DNA from: Pelosinus fermentans DSM 17108
GTDB lineage: Bacteria; Bacillota; Negativicutes; DSM-13327
Reading direction: 5' to 3'
Length of the DNA: 64,000 nt
Assembly: GCF_000271485.2 (NCBI RefSeq)
Contig: NZ_AKVN02000001.1
Span: forward strand, 2,112,001-2,176,000
The position numbers were made by a program, and so were the translations under genes. The notes under the pieces were generated by a model. That model made no database searches, was not told the origin of the DNA, and saw only the letters and a list, made by a program, of their open reading frames with translations. Shown here piece after piece: positions 38,607-47,609 of the stretch; position 1 is the stretch's first letter; every line of letters begins with the position of its first letter.

Positions 38607-39518
38607 ATGAATGAATCCAAACAAGGTTTTTTTAAAGATGATGGCAGCAATCATCAAATACACTCCTCGAATACGGTAGATATGGTTATTTTCAGCGCAA
38701 TTGATAGTGAAGATAAAGATCCAAGACGACTGCCTGATAAAGTACTGCAAATTCTTTTGGTAAAAAAGAAAAGGGATGTATTAAAAACAAATGGCAATGC
38801 ATCACAAGAGGGAAAATGGTCTTTGCCGGGAGGGTTTGTTAATTACGAAGAAAGCATTGATGAAGCTGCTGTAAGAGAATTGAAGGAAGAAACAAACTTG
38901 GAGAATGTATATATGGAGCAGCTTTATACATGGGGGCGAGTCTATCCTAACCTTCATAGAAGGGTGATCAGTACATCCTACATGGCCTTGGTAGATCGAA
39001 AAAAGTTTACTGTAAAATCAGGTGAAGATGCAGAAGATGTACGATGGTTTAACGTCCGCAGCAATGTCATTGGCAAATATAAACATCCAACGATAAATGG
39101 ATATATTCTTGAGCAAACCTTTGAAATTATAATAGAAAATAAAGAGATTACCATAAAAGATCATGTGATAGTAAAAAATACAGTAGAGGGACATATCTCA
39201 AAAACAGAAAACACGTATGTTGAGAATAAAGATGGCTTAGCTTTTGAACATGCTAAAGTAATACAGTATGCTCTTGATAGGTTGAAAAATAAAGTAATGT
39301 ATACGGACATTGCTTTTAGCTTGATGCCAGAATTATTTACGCTTACAGAATTACAAAAAGTATATGAGGTTTTATATCGCCGGGAATTAGCAGATGCTTA
39401 TTTTCGAAAAAAAGTTAAAAGAATGCTTACCAAAACAGCATTATTATCAGAAGGTAAGCAGTTTAGACCTTCCAAGTTATATCTTTTTAATCCGCGATGG
39501 AAGGATGAAGAAGAATAG
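38607..39518 (+). CDS. NrtR-type Nudix-domain transcriptional regulator of NAD metabolism
   Basis: This 303-residue protein has an N-terminal Nudix domain with the box GGFVNYEESIDEAAVREL followed by KEETN, and a C-terminal winged-helix region (FTLTELQKVYEVLYRRELAD). This architecture is that of NrtR, an ADP-ribose-responsive repressor of NAD biosynthesis. It lies 90 bp upstream of a nicotinate phosphoribosyltransferase, the usual NrtR target, which supports the call. Whether it still hydrolyses nucleotide is unknown. Confidence 0.85.
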   Translation: MNESKQGFFKDDGSNHQIHSSNTVDMVIFSAIDSEDKDPRRLPDKVLQILLVKKKRDVLKTNGNASQEGKWSLPGGFVNYEESIDEAAVRELKEETNLENVYMEQLYTWGRVYPNLHRRVISTSYMALVDRKKFTVKSGEDAEDVRWFNVRSNVIGKYKHPTINGYILEQTFEIIIENKEITIKDHVIVKNTVEGHISKTENTYVENKDGLAFEHAKVIQYALDRLKNKVMYTDIAFSLMPELFTLTELQKVYEVLYRRELADAYFRKKVKRMLTKTALLSEGKQFRPSKLYLFNPRWKDEEE

Positions 39519-39609
39519 CAGAGTGAGGCGCTGCAAGGAAAATAAAGAATCATAGTTTGTGAGTTTAAATAGTCTGTATCTTTATTCAATGTGAGAGAGG
39601 GGCAAAAAA

Positions 39610-40950
39610 ATGGCTATATTTAATGGTGAAAGATTAGCAGCAGAAATTTTTAAAATTGAAGCAGATAAAATTCGGCGAGGCTGGTATTCTGATAAATATT
39701 TTAGTAATAATGTAATTTTATTAGAAGCATTGGCAAAGGAAGGGTATACGTTTGCCGGCAATAGTGACATAAAAGATGTGGATTGTTCTATGGTGCAGGT
39801 TGGCGATGTAGAAGTTGAAATGCAATTTTTTACTCGCAGAAGACCATGGAGTTTAGTCGCTGGGGTAGATGAGGCGTTAGCAATTATAAAAATGTGTACC
39901 GGTTACTTTGATGAAGAAGGAAACTTTGTAAATACCTACCATACATTAGAGGTTGAAGCAGTGCAGGATGGCACTTTTGTTGAGTATGATGGAGATCCAT
40001 TGAGTGTGCAACCCGTTATTAGAATTCGTGGCCGTTACCGGGATTTTGCTAATCTAGAGACGGTGATCTTAGGGGTCATTGCTGAGCCAACTCGAATTGC
40101 CACAAATGTATATAATACATTAGTCGCTAGCCGCTCTAAAGATATTTTGTTTTTTCCCGCACGATTTGCTCACTATAAAATGCAGGCTTTGCATGGATAT
40201 GCCTATTCATTGGCGATTCAAGCCTACAACCAAAAATATAGTAAGAAAAATTCTCGATTTGTAAGTACAGATGAACAGGGAACTTGGTGGGGCGGAGAAG
40301 GTGGAGGAACCATTGCCCATGCGACAATTTGTTGTTTCTTGGGAGATACCGTTGAGACTATGATGCAGTATTCCCGCATTTTTGATAAAATCGTTTCCAG
40401 ATTGGTATTAGTTGATTTTCATAATGATTGTGTCGGTGAAACGAAAGCTGTAATGACGAAGATGTTTGCTGCCTACCTTGCTTATTATAAAAAGGGCCAA
40501 TTTGATGAAGCAGAAAAATATAAGCTATATGGGGTACGTCCTGACACCTCTAAAAATATGCGGGATAAATCCATTGTTCCTACGGGAAATAAGCAGCAGG
40601 ATATGGGAGTGTCACCGAGACTTGTCTGGAATTTGCGAGAAGCAATTGACAGCGTTTATCATGAGTGGGACCTAAATGAAGAGGAAACTGCAATTGCCAA
40701 AGAGTGGTGTGAACAAGTCAAGATTTGTGTCACAGGGGGATTTAATGCAAAAAAAATAAGAGAATTTGAAGAGATGGATGTACCTGTGGACATTTATGGA
40801 GTTGGTTCTTCTTTACTGGAAAACTCCGATGAAACCAATAATGATTTTACTGCGGATATCGTTCGTGTAAAGATTAATAGTCAATGGTACAATCTATCTA
40901 AAATTGGTCGCTCTGTCTGCGAAAATCCTAATTTGGAAAAAATTCAATAA
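39610..40950 (+). CDS. pncB: Nicotinate phosphoribosyltransferase
   Basis: This 446-residue enzyme of the NAPRTase family shows FFTRRRPWSLVAGVDEAL, the central DFHNDCVGET and CVTGGFNAKKIREFE, the phosphate-binding region. It converts nicotinate and PRPP to nicotinate mononucleotide for NAD salvage. It probably forms an operon or regulon with NrtR. Confidence 0.88.
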   Translation: MAIFNGERLAAEIFKIEADKIRRGWYSDKYFSNNVILLEALAKEGYTFAGNSDIKDVDCSMVQVGDVEVEMQFFTRRRPWSLVAGVDEALAIIKMCTGYFDEEGNFVNTYHTLEVEAVQDGTFVEYDGDPLSVQPVIRIRGRYRDFANLETVILGVIAEPTRIATNVYNTLVASRSKDILFFPARFAHYKMQALHGYAYSLAIQAYNQKYSKKNSRFVSTDEQGTWWGGEGGGTIAHATICCFLGDTVETMMQYSRIFDKIVSRLVLVDFHNDCVGETKAVMTKMFAAYLAYYKKGQFDEAEKYKLYGVRPDTSKNMRDKSIVPTGNKQQDMGVSPRLVWNLREAIDSVYHEWDLNEEETAIAKEWCEQVKICVTGGFNAKKIREFEEMDVPVDIYGVGSSLLENSDETNNDFTADIVRVKINSQWYNLSKIGRSVCENPNLEKIQ

Positions 40951-40965
40951 TTATATAAAAAAATA

Positions 40966-41030
40966 ATCCCTATTGTAAAGGAAAAACTATGTTTTTGTCG
41001 AAGGAATAGGCAAGTTACAATAGGGGGGAT
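40966..41030 (+). promoter_or_regulatory. Hairpin covering the comEA ribosome site
   Basis: ATCCCTATTGTAA (40966-40978) is complementary to TTACAATAGGGGGGAT (41015-41030). The right arm includes the GGGGGG ribosome site six bases ahead of the comEA start. The fold would hide that site. Confidence 0.55.
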
Positions 41031-41034
41031 ATCG

Positions 41035-41625
41035 ATGGTTGAGCAGCGGAATAAGTTATTATTTATTGTGATGCTGGCGATATTGATTGTAGCAGGCAGT
41101 TTCTATAGTTTTTGGCAGAAGAACACAGTGGCCGAAGTAGCATCTTCCGATGGCGTTGCAGTTAAAAATGAATCTCATCAGCCAGAACAATCTGATGAGA
41201 TCTTCGTATATATAAGCGGTGCTGTTCATAAACCAGGTGTATTTAAAGCATCTCCTAATTCTAGAGTATTTGATATCGTAGCGATGGCTGGCGGTCTTAC
41301 AGCTGAGGCTGATGTGGCTAAAACCAATTTGGCTCAGGGAATCAAAGACGGTATGCATATTCATGTAGTGGATAAGCTTCCGGTTTCCAATGAGCATTCA
41401 GCAACGACTGGCACCACTAAGACAAACGTAGGTAATAAAGTCAATATTAATCATGCTGATAAAGGCGAACTAGACACACTGCCAGGTGTGGGACCTGCGT
41501 TAGCAGAGCGAATCATTGAATATCGCCAAACAAATGGCAGTTTTACCAGTATTGATGAACTAAAGAATGTTCCTGGAATCGGATCAAGTAAATTTGACAA
41601 AATGAAAGAAAAAATCACAAATTGA
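41035..41625 (+). CDS. comEA: ComEA competence DNA-binding protein
   Basis: This 196-residue protein has one N-terminal membrane anchor, an SLBB-type domain (IFVYISGAVHKPGVF) and a C-terminal double helix-hairpin-helix (VNINHADKGELDTLPGVGPALAERII). ComEA binds exogenous DNA at the cell surface for transport through ComEC. The comEC gene, usually next to it, lies 7.3 kb away at 48955. Confidence 0.92.
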   Translation: MVEQRNKLLFIVMLAILIVAGSFYSFWQKNTVAEVASSDGVAVKNESHQPEQSDEIFVYISGAVHKPGVFKASPNSRVFDIVAMAGGLTAEADVAKTNLAQGIKDGMHIHVVDKLPVSNEHSATTGTTKTNVGNKVNINHADKGELDTLPGVGPALAERIIEYRQTNGSFTSIDELKNVPGIGSSKFDKMKEKITN

Positions 41626-41702
41626 TAATTAGATCAATTTCAGCATGGACCGGATAGTGTGGAAAATGCCGAATATTTCCGAAGCATTCTAAATGAAAAT
41701 AC

Positions 41703-41731
41703 TTGACAGCTTATTTATCGTGGTGTAATAT
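41703..41731 (+). promoter_or_regulatory. Promoter of the second NitT/TauT transporter operon
   Basis: TTGACA (41703-41708) is followed by a 17-bp spacer and TAATAT (41726-41731). Confidence 0.7.
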
Positions 41732-41770
41732 CTATATAAAGTTACATATCTTAAAAAAAATAATGATTAT

Positions 41771-41826
41771 GGTTGATCAGTTGAGCTGAAGACCAGAGAT
41801 GTTTTTATACGTCTCTGGTCTTTTTT
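41771..41826 (+). promoter_or_regulatory. Leader element L14 before the second transporter operon
   Basis: Outer stem GGT/ACC (41771-41773 with 41792-41794) is a full compensatory change from AGC/GCT. UGA faces AG; inner TCAG/CTGA encloses a 5-nt loop. The terminator AGACCAGAGA...TCTCTGGTCT ends in T6. Confidence 0.8.
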
Positions 41827-41938
41827 GTCGTCTTTTTGACAAGAAAGAACAGAGGATGACAAAGAATTATATTCATTATTTTCGAATTGTATCTTTTATG
41901 CAATTGGTATATAAAATCAGAAAAGGAGGTTGATAGTA

Positions 41939-42886
41939 ATGAAAAAGCTAAATGCATGGCTACCGGTATTATCGGCAATTTTGGCAATCCTTGTAGATTA
42001 TGGAGTTGGAAATATTGATAAACATACGCCTGCAAAACATCCTTATTTCATGTATTTACTTGTGGTTTTGCTTGGAGCTTTTACAATCATTGCATTATTA
42101 TCATATTTTAATCCAAAAGTAAAGGAATGGATTGAAGACAGATCTTTATTTATTGCCGCAACAATTTTATTTCTAAATGTAATTAATATAGTGACCAAGA
42201 AACTAGGACTTCTTCCTGTGATCTTCTTTCCAACGCTTGACAAAATATTAAGCATTATTATAGAAGACCGGGATTTTCTTGCCTTGTGTCTCGGTTCTTC
42301 AGGAAAGCTTCTTTTTACAGGATATTTTTTTGGTGCAATTGCTGGGTTTGCTACAGGTATAGCTGTAGGATTCAGCAATTCGGCAAACTATTGGATTAGT
42401 CCTCTAATCCGTATATTGGGGCCAATTCCTGCGACGGCATGGATTCCACTAGTACTCATTAGCTTTCCAACAACATTTACGGCCAGTGCATTTTTGATTG
42501 CCCTTTCAGTATGGTTTCCGACAACTGTTATGACAAGCAGCGGTATTTTTAATGTTCGCAATGCGTATTTTGAAGTGTCAAGCACATTGGGAGCGGGAAA
42601 GTATTATCAAATATTTATGGTTGGTGTTCCTGCCGCTATGCCTCATATGTTTATCGGGCTTTTTAATGGAACGTGTGCTTCCTTTATCACATTGATGACA
42701 GCTGAAATGTTAGGTGTTAAAAATGGCATAGGCTGGTACATTAATTGGCAGAAGGAGATGATGGCTTATGCAAATGTCTACGCAGGACTGATCATAATTG
42801 CTGTTACATTCTCGATTCTCATTACACTGCTGTTTAAAGTGCGGGATAATGTGCTTGTGTGGCAGAAGGGAGTCATAAAATGGTAG
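41939..42886 (+). CDS. NitT/TauT-family ABC permease
   Basis: The ATG at 41939 follows AGGAGG (315 residues). It is longer at the N-terminus than permeases 1 and 2, with extra hydrophobic segments. The coupling loop is seen around VSSTLGAGKYYQIFMVGVPAA. It overlaps the ATPase gene by seven bases. It forms a complete system with the ATPase and lipoprotein that follow. The substrate is unknown (sulfonate-like compounds fit). Confidence 0.87.
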   Translation: MKKLNAWLPVLSAILAILVDYGVGNIDKHTPAKHPYFMYLLVVLLGAFTIIALLSYFNPKVKEWIEDRSLFIAATILFLNVINIVTKKLGLLPVIFFPTLDKILSIIIEDRDFLALCLGSSGKLLFTGYFFGAIAGFATGIAVGFSNSANYWISPLIRILGPIPATAWIPLVLISFPTTFTASAFLIALSVWFPTTVMTSSGIFNVRNAYFEVSSTLGAGKYYQIFMVGVPAAMPHMFIGLFNGTCASFITLMTAEMLGVKNGIGWYINWQKEMMAYANVYAGLIIIAVTFSILITLLFKVRDNVLVWQKGVIKW

Positions 42887-43659
42887 GAGAAATTAAAGTA
42901 GAGGGGGTTGTGAAACGCTTCCAACAACAAAATGCAGAAGAGGTTATTGCCTTAAGTGGTATTGATCTTAGGATTGAGACAGGAGAATTTGTATCACTTA
43001 TTGGCCCTTCTGGCTGCGGGAAATCTACGCTTCTTCGTCTGATTGCCGGTTTAAATGGTGCTGATGAAGGCAAGCTGTATATCGATGATGAAGAAATAAA
43101 AAAGCCATCTTACGAACGGGGCTTGGTATTTCAAGATCCTATGCTTTTTCCTTGGCTGAGTGTCTATGATAATGTTGCATTTGGATTGAAGGCGCGCAAC
43201 ATATACAAAGCAAATCATGCGGAAGTTCAAAAGTTTATTGATTTAGTAGGATTATCAGATTTCAGCAGATCCTATCCTCATCAACTTTCTGGTGGCATGG
43301 CACAAAGAGCGTCTCTTGCCCGGGCATTAGTAAATCATCCTAAAGTGCTGTTGCTGGATGAGCCTCTTGGAGCTCTTGACGCTTTTACGCGAATGAACAT
43401 GCAAGATGAACTCATTCGTATTTGGAAGGAGCGAGGTACGACCATGATCATGGTAACCCATGATGTAGATGAAGCGATCTATTTATCCGACCGCGTAATT
43501 GTCATGACACCAAGACCAGCCAAAATCGAAAGATGTATTGAAGTACAGCTTGCAAGACCGCGGGCGCGGAACAATCCGGAGTTTCTTAGCTTACGTTCAA
43601 AAATACTGGAAATTTTACATTTTACAGGGACTGTAACAGAGCCTAATTATTATTTATAA
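42880..43659 (+). CDS. NitT/TauT-family ABC ATPase
   Basis: The ATG at 42880 lies inside the permease end (259 residues). Walker [10 protein letters not shown], signature LSGGMAQRASLARAL and Walker B LLLDEPLGALD are all intact. It is of SsuB/TauB type. It is distinct from the orphan ATPase at 32503 and dedicated by position to the neighbouring permease. Confidence 0.9.
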   Translation: MVGEIKVEGVVKRFQQQNAEEVIALSGIDLRIETGEFVSLIGPSGCGKSTLLRLIAGLNGADEGKLYIDDEEIKKPSYERGLVFQDPMLFPWLSVYDNVAFGLKARNIYKANHAEVQKFIDLVGLSDFSRSYPHQLSGGMAQRASLARALVNHPKVLLLDEPLGALDAFTRMNMQDELIRIWKERGTTMIMVTHDVDEAIYLSDRVIVMTPRPAKIERCIEVQLARPRARNNPEFLSLRSKILEILHFTGTVTEPNYYL

Positions 43660-43672
43660 GGGAGATATGTTA

Positions 43673-44680
43673 ATGAAAAAGAAGATTGCAATTATTTTAG
43701 TCGCTGTAGTATCAATCGTATTGACACTTGCAGGTTGCGGAGAAAAACCTGCAGCGGTTAAAAGCGATGATTATGTTTTAAAGATTGGTTATAGTGGCAG
43801 CCTATGCGAGGCTCCGTTGCATATGGCCATTGAGAAAGGCTTTTTTGAAGCAGAAGGTTTGAAGGTTGATGTGACCAAGCTAGCGCCAGGCACAGCCTTT
43901 GAGGCTGTTACGGCAGGAAAGACAGAAGCAGGCTTTGGACTGCTTGCCAGTTTGGTTCAGCCGCTTTCTAATGGATTGCCAATCAAAATTACTTCCGGCT
44001 TGCATACAGGATGCGATAAGGTGCTTGCTCCTAACAATTCCGGCATTAATTCCCTTGCAGATTTAAGAGGCAAACGAATCGGGGTTCCTAGCATGAACAG
44101 CAGCCCTATCATTTTTGCAAAACGTGCCCTTGCAGATGCAGGTGTTGGCGTGAGTGAAAAGAATATGGAAGTGGAATTCATTGTATTCAGTGCAACTGAC
44201 TTACCTCTTGCTTTGAAAAATGGTGCAGTTGATGCACTTGCAATGAACGACCCGACAGCTTCTATTACGCAAAAAGAGTATGATTTAAAAAGTATCGTTG
44301 ATTCTGCAGTTAATGCGCCATATAAAGATCAATATTGCTGCTCTGCTTATGTTCGTGACAGTATAGCAAGCGAGCATCCTGAGGTTGCTGCAAAATATAC
44401 CCGTGCTATGCAAAAAGCAAGTGCATGGATACAGAAGAATCCAGATGAGACTGCAAAAATTCAGGTTGACAAGAAATGGGTTGCAGGTGATGCTGCATTC
44501 AATGCAAGCGTATTAAAAACCTATAATTTCATTCCATCTGTTAGTGGAGCATACGATGCTTTTGGTATTACTGCAAAACAATTGCAAGAAGTTGGCATGC
44601 TTGATAAGAACGTCGATGCTGATGCCTTGCAAAAGAAAAGCTTTATTAAATTTAAAGATGTACCAGATGTAGTTCAATAG
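43673..44680 (+). CDS. NitT/TauT-family substrate-binding lipoprotein
   Basis: This 335-residue protein has a lipoprotein signal (VSIVLTLAGCGEK, lipobox Cys near residue 24). The NMT1/SsuA-like binding domain begins YVLKIGYSGSLCEAPLHMAI. Unlike the binding protein at 25239 it has a true lipobox. It is the third gene of a complete importer. Confidence 0.88.
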   Translation: MKKKIAIILVAVVSIVLTLAGCGEKPAAVKSDDYVLKIGYSGSLCEAPLHMAIEKGFFEAEGLKVDVTKLAPGTAFEAVTAGKTEAGFGLLASLVQPLSNGLPIKITSGLHTGCDKVLAPNNSGINSLADLRGKRIGVPSMNSSPIIFAKRALADAGVGVSEKNMEVEFIVFSATDLPLALKNGAVDALAMNDPTASITQKEYDLKSIVDSAVNAPYKDQYCCSAYVRDSIASEHPEVAAKYTRAMQKASAWIQKNPDETAKIQVDKKWVAGDAAFNASVLKTYNFIPSVSGAYDAFGITAKQLQEVGMLDKNVDADALQKKSFIKFKDVPDVVQ

Positions 44681-44730
44681 TTCAATTACCTGATTTTAAA
44701 GATGATTGTATCTGCTATGCAATCGAATAA

Positions 44731-44773
44731 ATTAAAGGCCAGAGACTTTTTTGATGAAAGCTCTGACCTTTAA
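44731..44773 (+). terminator. Terminator of the second transporter operon
   Basis: The stem ATTAAAGG(c)CAGAG pairs with CTCTG(a)CCTTTAAT. The gap from here to 45089 holds the promoter and two leaders below. Confidence 0.7.
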
Positions 44774-44891
44774 TTATATTCGTTATGACCTGTCTGCTTA
44801 CTAAAAGATGTGAATATAATACATTCTCTTATATTGAACTTCGTTTAGATATCAGATGTAATGAAAAAATACTGGATAAGTTGAAAAGATG

Positions 44892-44920
44892 TTGACGTAG
44901 TTTAATTCTTGTGTTATGCT
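44892..44920 (+). promoter_or_regulatory. Promoter of the DUF2325/YezD operon
   Basis: TTGACG (44892-44897) is followed by a 17-bp spacer and TATGCT (44915-44920). Transcription would begin about ten bases before L15. Confidence 0.65.
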
Positions 44921-44938
44921 ATTTTAAACATAATAATT

Positions 44939-45001
44939 GCTGATCAGGATAACTGAAGGCTAAAGGCATCTCTATAACGGAGATTCTTTTAGCTTTTTTT
45001 A
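44939..45001 (+). promoter_or_regulatory. Leader element L15 (first of a tandem pair)
   Basis: GC-UGA-TCAG, loop GATAA, CTGA-AG-GC. The terminator AAGGCTAAA...TTTTAGCTTT ends in T7. Confidence 0.72.
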
Positions 45002-45008
45002 TATTACT

Positions 45009-45068
45009 AAGCTGACTGGATAACCAGAGGCTGGCTTCTTTCGTAAAAACGAAGAAACCAGTCTTTTT
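45009..45068 (+). promoter_or_regulatory. Leader element L16 (second of a tandem pair)
   Basis: AGC-UGA-CTGG, loop ATAA, CCAG-AG-GCT. The inner stem CTGG/CCAG covaries. The terminator AGGCTGG.TTCTT...AAGAA.CCAGTCT ends in T5. Confidence 0.78.
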
Positions 45069-45088
45069 GATTTTAAGGAGGTGAGAAA

Positions 45089-45385
45089 ATGTCAATTATG
45101 CTAGTTGGCGCAGATCATTTAGGAAGTATCGAAAAAAAATTGCAGACATTAGGAATTCATGCAATTGATCATGTTACAGGTAGAAATGTTTCTGATCGAA
45201 AACGCTTTAAGTTTCCGTTATCAACAACTTTAATTGTGATCTTTATTGATTATATTAATCATACTACAGCGAAAAATATTAAACAGCTGGCTAAATCCCA
45301 AGGGGTTCCCCTTGTGTTCGCAAATCGTTCTTGGAGTTCATTACAAGATAAATTAGTCGATTTCAATTTAAAAGAACTAGGATAA
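45089..45385 (+). CDS. DUF2325 family protein
   Basis: This 98-residue protein opens SIMLVGADHLGSIEKKLQ and is a small Rossmann-like DUF2325 member. It follows AAGGAGG. Function is unknown. Its start behind two leader switches and its neighbour (double YezD) tie it to the sulfur-type regulon. Confidence 0.75.
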   Translation: MSIMLVGADHLGSIEKKLQTLGIHAIDHVTGRNVSDRKRFKFPLSTTLIVIFIDYINHTTAKNIKQLAKSQGVPLVFANRSWSSLQDKLVDFNLKELG

Positions 45386-45420
45386 TTATACTATGTTTTA
45401 TTAAAAAGGAGGTCTTTGTA

Positions 45421-45810
45421 GTGCAATCCTGTTCCGATGCGAAGAATAATGTGGCAAATTTAAGAGGAGCAATTAAACCATTGCCGTCTCAAGTGTTTGA
45501 TATTATTGAGCATTTTTTATTAAACGTTCAACATGGTCACTTAATTTTAATGATACAAGATGGATTTGTTGTTAAAATAGATAAAATTGAAAAGTTTATG
45601 ATCTCGGCTAAAAGTAGAGAGGGCAGTTTTTTAATAAAGGAAAAGACAAAGAAAAAACATCCTATGCAAATGAAAATTTTATCTGATTTACAAAGTATAC
45701 GATACGGACAATTGGTCATTCATGTGAATAATGGGCAAGTAGGACAAATTGAAAAGACTGAAAAAAGGCGTATTGATGAGCTAGAAGGACTGTATGGTGA
45801 TGGCATCTGA
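45421..45810 (+). CDS. Double YezD-like (DUF2292) protein
   Basis: GTG start after AAAGGAGG; 129 residues. Two tandem copies of the short YezD/DUF2292 domain are visible: residues about 25-60 (HGHLILMIQDGFVVKIDKIEK) and about 88-122 (YGQLVIHVNNGQVGQIEKTE). YezD is normally a single domain of 50-60 residues, often encoded next to sulfate, sulfonate or cysteine genes. Function is unknown. The duplication in one polypeptide is unusual. Confidence 0.8.
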   Translation: MQSCSDAKNNVANLRGAIKPLPSQVFDIIEHFLLNVQHGHLILMIQDGFVVKIDKIEKFMISAKSREGSFLIKEKTKKKHPMQMKILSDLQSIRYGQLVIHVNNGQVGQIEKTEKRRIDELEGLYGDGI

Positions 45811-45886
45811 AATCTGCGAAGTCTTTTAAGAGTTAGTAGCTTATATAATGAAGGTATACTTTTGTAATGATTTTTTAATGCTATGG

Positions 45887-45914
45887 TTGACAACAACATT
45901 TATAAGCGTATAAT
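45887..45914 (+). promoter_or_regulatory. Promoter of the DUF1847 gene
   Basis: TTGACA (45887-45892) is followed by a 16-bp spacer and TATAAT (45909-45914). Confidence 0.7.
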
Positions 45915-45965
45915 AAAATGAGAAAGTTATTGTTGTTGATAATTGTATAGATGCATTATTATCTT

Positions 45966-46024
45966 GGTTGATCAGACACACTGAAGACTGGAGATGCTCT
46001 TTTTAGGCATCTTCAGTCTTTTTT
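45966..46024 (+). promoter_or_regulatory. Leader element L17 before DUF1847
   Basis: GGT-UGA-TCAG, loop ACACA, CTGA-AG-ACT. The terminator AAGACTG.AGATGC...GCATCT.CAGTCTT ends in T6. Confidence 0.78.
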
Positions 46025-46056
46025 ATTGTGATAAAAGTAAAAGTGGAGGAATAAAG

Positions 46057-46731
46057 ATGAGTAGAAAAAAAGATATAGAGAATTTAAGTTGCACAGACTG
46101 CAGTATTTACAATTGTAAGAGCCAGGACAAGAAATTCCCGGGGTTCTGTTTGACGACTAAAGATAATGATGGGCATTCCATTGCAGATGATATTGAAGAA
46201 ATTAAAAAGTATCTGCAAGGGGATGAACAGGATGCAGTGGTTGCTAGAGCATCAGCCCAAGTGGAGGGGCTTTTTTATGGCAAGTTAACAAGGGTAGAGG
46301 AAATTATTGAATTTGCTAACCGCATTGGTGCTAAAAAAATTGGTATTGCAACTTGTGCTGGTTTGATAGAGGAATCAAAAATCTTTACCAATATTCTTAC
46401 AGCCAGAGGCTTTGATTATTATAGTGCCATTTGCAAAGTGGGGTCTGTCGACAAAACGGAAATTGGCATATTAGAAGAGCATAAAATAAGACCTGGCGGT
46501 CATGAAGCAATGTGCAATCCTATCTTGCAAGCTCGTATTTTAAATTACCATAAGACAGATTTAAATGTCGTGGTTGGTTTGTGTGTAGGACATGATTCTT
46601 TATTTATAAAATACTCTGATGCATTGGTTACTACTCTTGTAACTAAAGATCGAATCACAGGTCATAATCCAGTTGCGGCTTTATATACGGCTCACTCGTA
46701 CTATAGAAAATTACTGCAAGCGAAAGAATAA
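46057..46731 (+). CDS. DUF1847 metal-binding-type protein
   Basis: ATG at 46057 after GGAGGA; 224 residues. Cysteines cluster at the N-terminus ([13 protein letters not shown] and FCLTT), with later cysteines in IATCAGL, SAICKVG, AMCNPIL and LCVGHD. This is the DUF1847 pattern, thought to bind metal or Fe-S; the function is unknown. It has its own promoter and leader L17, which puts it in the regulon. Confidence 0.78.
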   Translation: MSRKKDIENLSCTDCSIYNCKSQDKKFPGFCLTTKDNDGHSIADDIEEIKKYLQGDEQDAVVARASAQVEGLFYGKLTRVEEIIEFANRIGAKKIGIATCAGLIEESKIFTNILTARGFDYYSAICKVGSVDKTEIGILEEHKIRPGGHEAMCNPILQARILNYHKTDLNVVVGLCVGHDSLFIKYSDALVTTLVTKDRITGHNPVAALYTAHSYYRKLLQAKE

Positions 46732-46783
46732 TTCGGCTTTTGTATGTTCAAGAAAATGTGAATGGCTTTTGAGGTGGAGTGGT

Positions 46784-47536
46784 ATGATACAAGTAAAAGG
46801 AGTACGCAAATCATTTGGAAAGCAGCAAGTATTAAAAGGAATTGACCTTACTGTAGAGAAAGGTGAGGTAGTTGTGCTATTAGGTCCCAGTGGCTCTGGC
46901 AAGACAACTTTTTTACGGTGCCTAAATTTTTTGGAGCATCCAGATGATGGAGAAATTACAATTGGAGAGACTCATGTTAATTGTAAAACCGTTACTAAAA
47001 AGGAAATATTGCAGCTTAGAAGAAATACTGCAATGGTTTTTCAATTATATAATCTGTTCAAAAATAAAACTGCACTGGAAAATGTAATGGAAGGACTGGT
47101 CACTGCCCGAAATATTCCTAAAATAGAAGCAGAAGAGATCAGCCGAAAGATTTTAGACAAAGTGGGATTGGCTGCTAAATATGATGCATATCCCAGTGAA
47201 TTATCAGGAGGGCAGCAACAGCGGGTTGGCATAGCAAGAGCCCTTGCCTTAAATCCGGAAGTTATTCTCTTTGATGAGCCGACCTCTGCTTTAGATCCAG
47301 AATTGGTTGGGGAAGTACTGGCTGTAATGAAACAAGTGGCCAAGGAAGGGTTAACTATGATTGTTGTAACTCATGAAATTTCTTTTGCCAGGGATATTGC
47401 TGATAAGGTATTGTTTATGGATGGAGGAGTTGTTGTGGAACAAGGTACTCCTGAAGAGGTCCTTGTTCATCCAAAAGAAGAACGGACGAAGCAATTTTTA
47501 AAACGAATTTTACCTGTTTCGGATTATTCTATATAA
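46784..47536 (+). CDS. Amino-acid-type ABC ATPase (GlnQ/TcyC-like), orphan
   Basis: The ATG at 46784 follows GGTGGAG (250 residues). Walker [10 protein letters not shown], signature [15 protein letters not shown] and Walker [12 protein letters not shown] are present. The sequence type is that of polar-amino-acid/cystine importers (TcyC/TcyN, GlnQ). No matching permease or binding protein is next to it. It follows DUF1847 closely and may be co-transcribed. Confidence 0.85.
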   Translation: MIQVKGVRKSFGKQQVLKGIDLTVEKGEVVVLLGPSGSGKTTFLRCLNFLEHPDDGEITIGETHVNCKTVTKKEILQLRRNTAMVFQLYNLFKNKTALENVMEGLVTARNIPKIEAEEISRKILDKVGLAAKYDAYPSELSGGQQQRVGIARALALNPEVILFDEPTSALDPELVGEVLAVMKQVAKEGLTMIVVTHEISFARDIADKVLFMDGGVVVEQGTPEEVLVHPKEERTKQFLKRILPVSDYSI

Positions 47537-47609
47537 AAAATAAAGACAGTTATTGCTGCTGTTTAATTATATAAATGAACAACATAATGTTCAGTGAGGA
47601 TGTGGTAAC

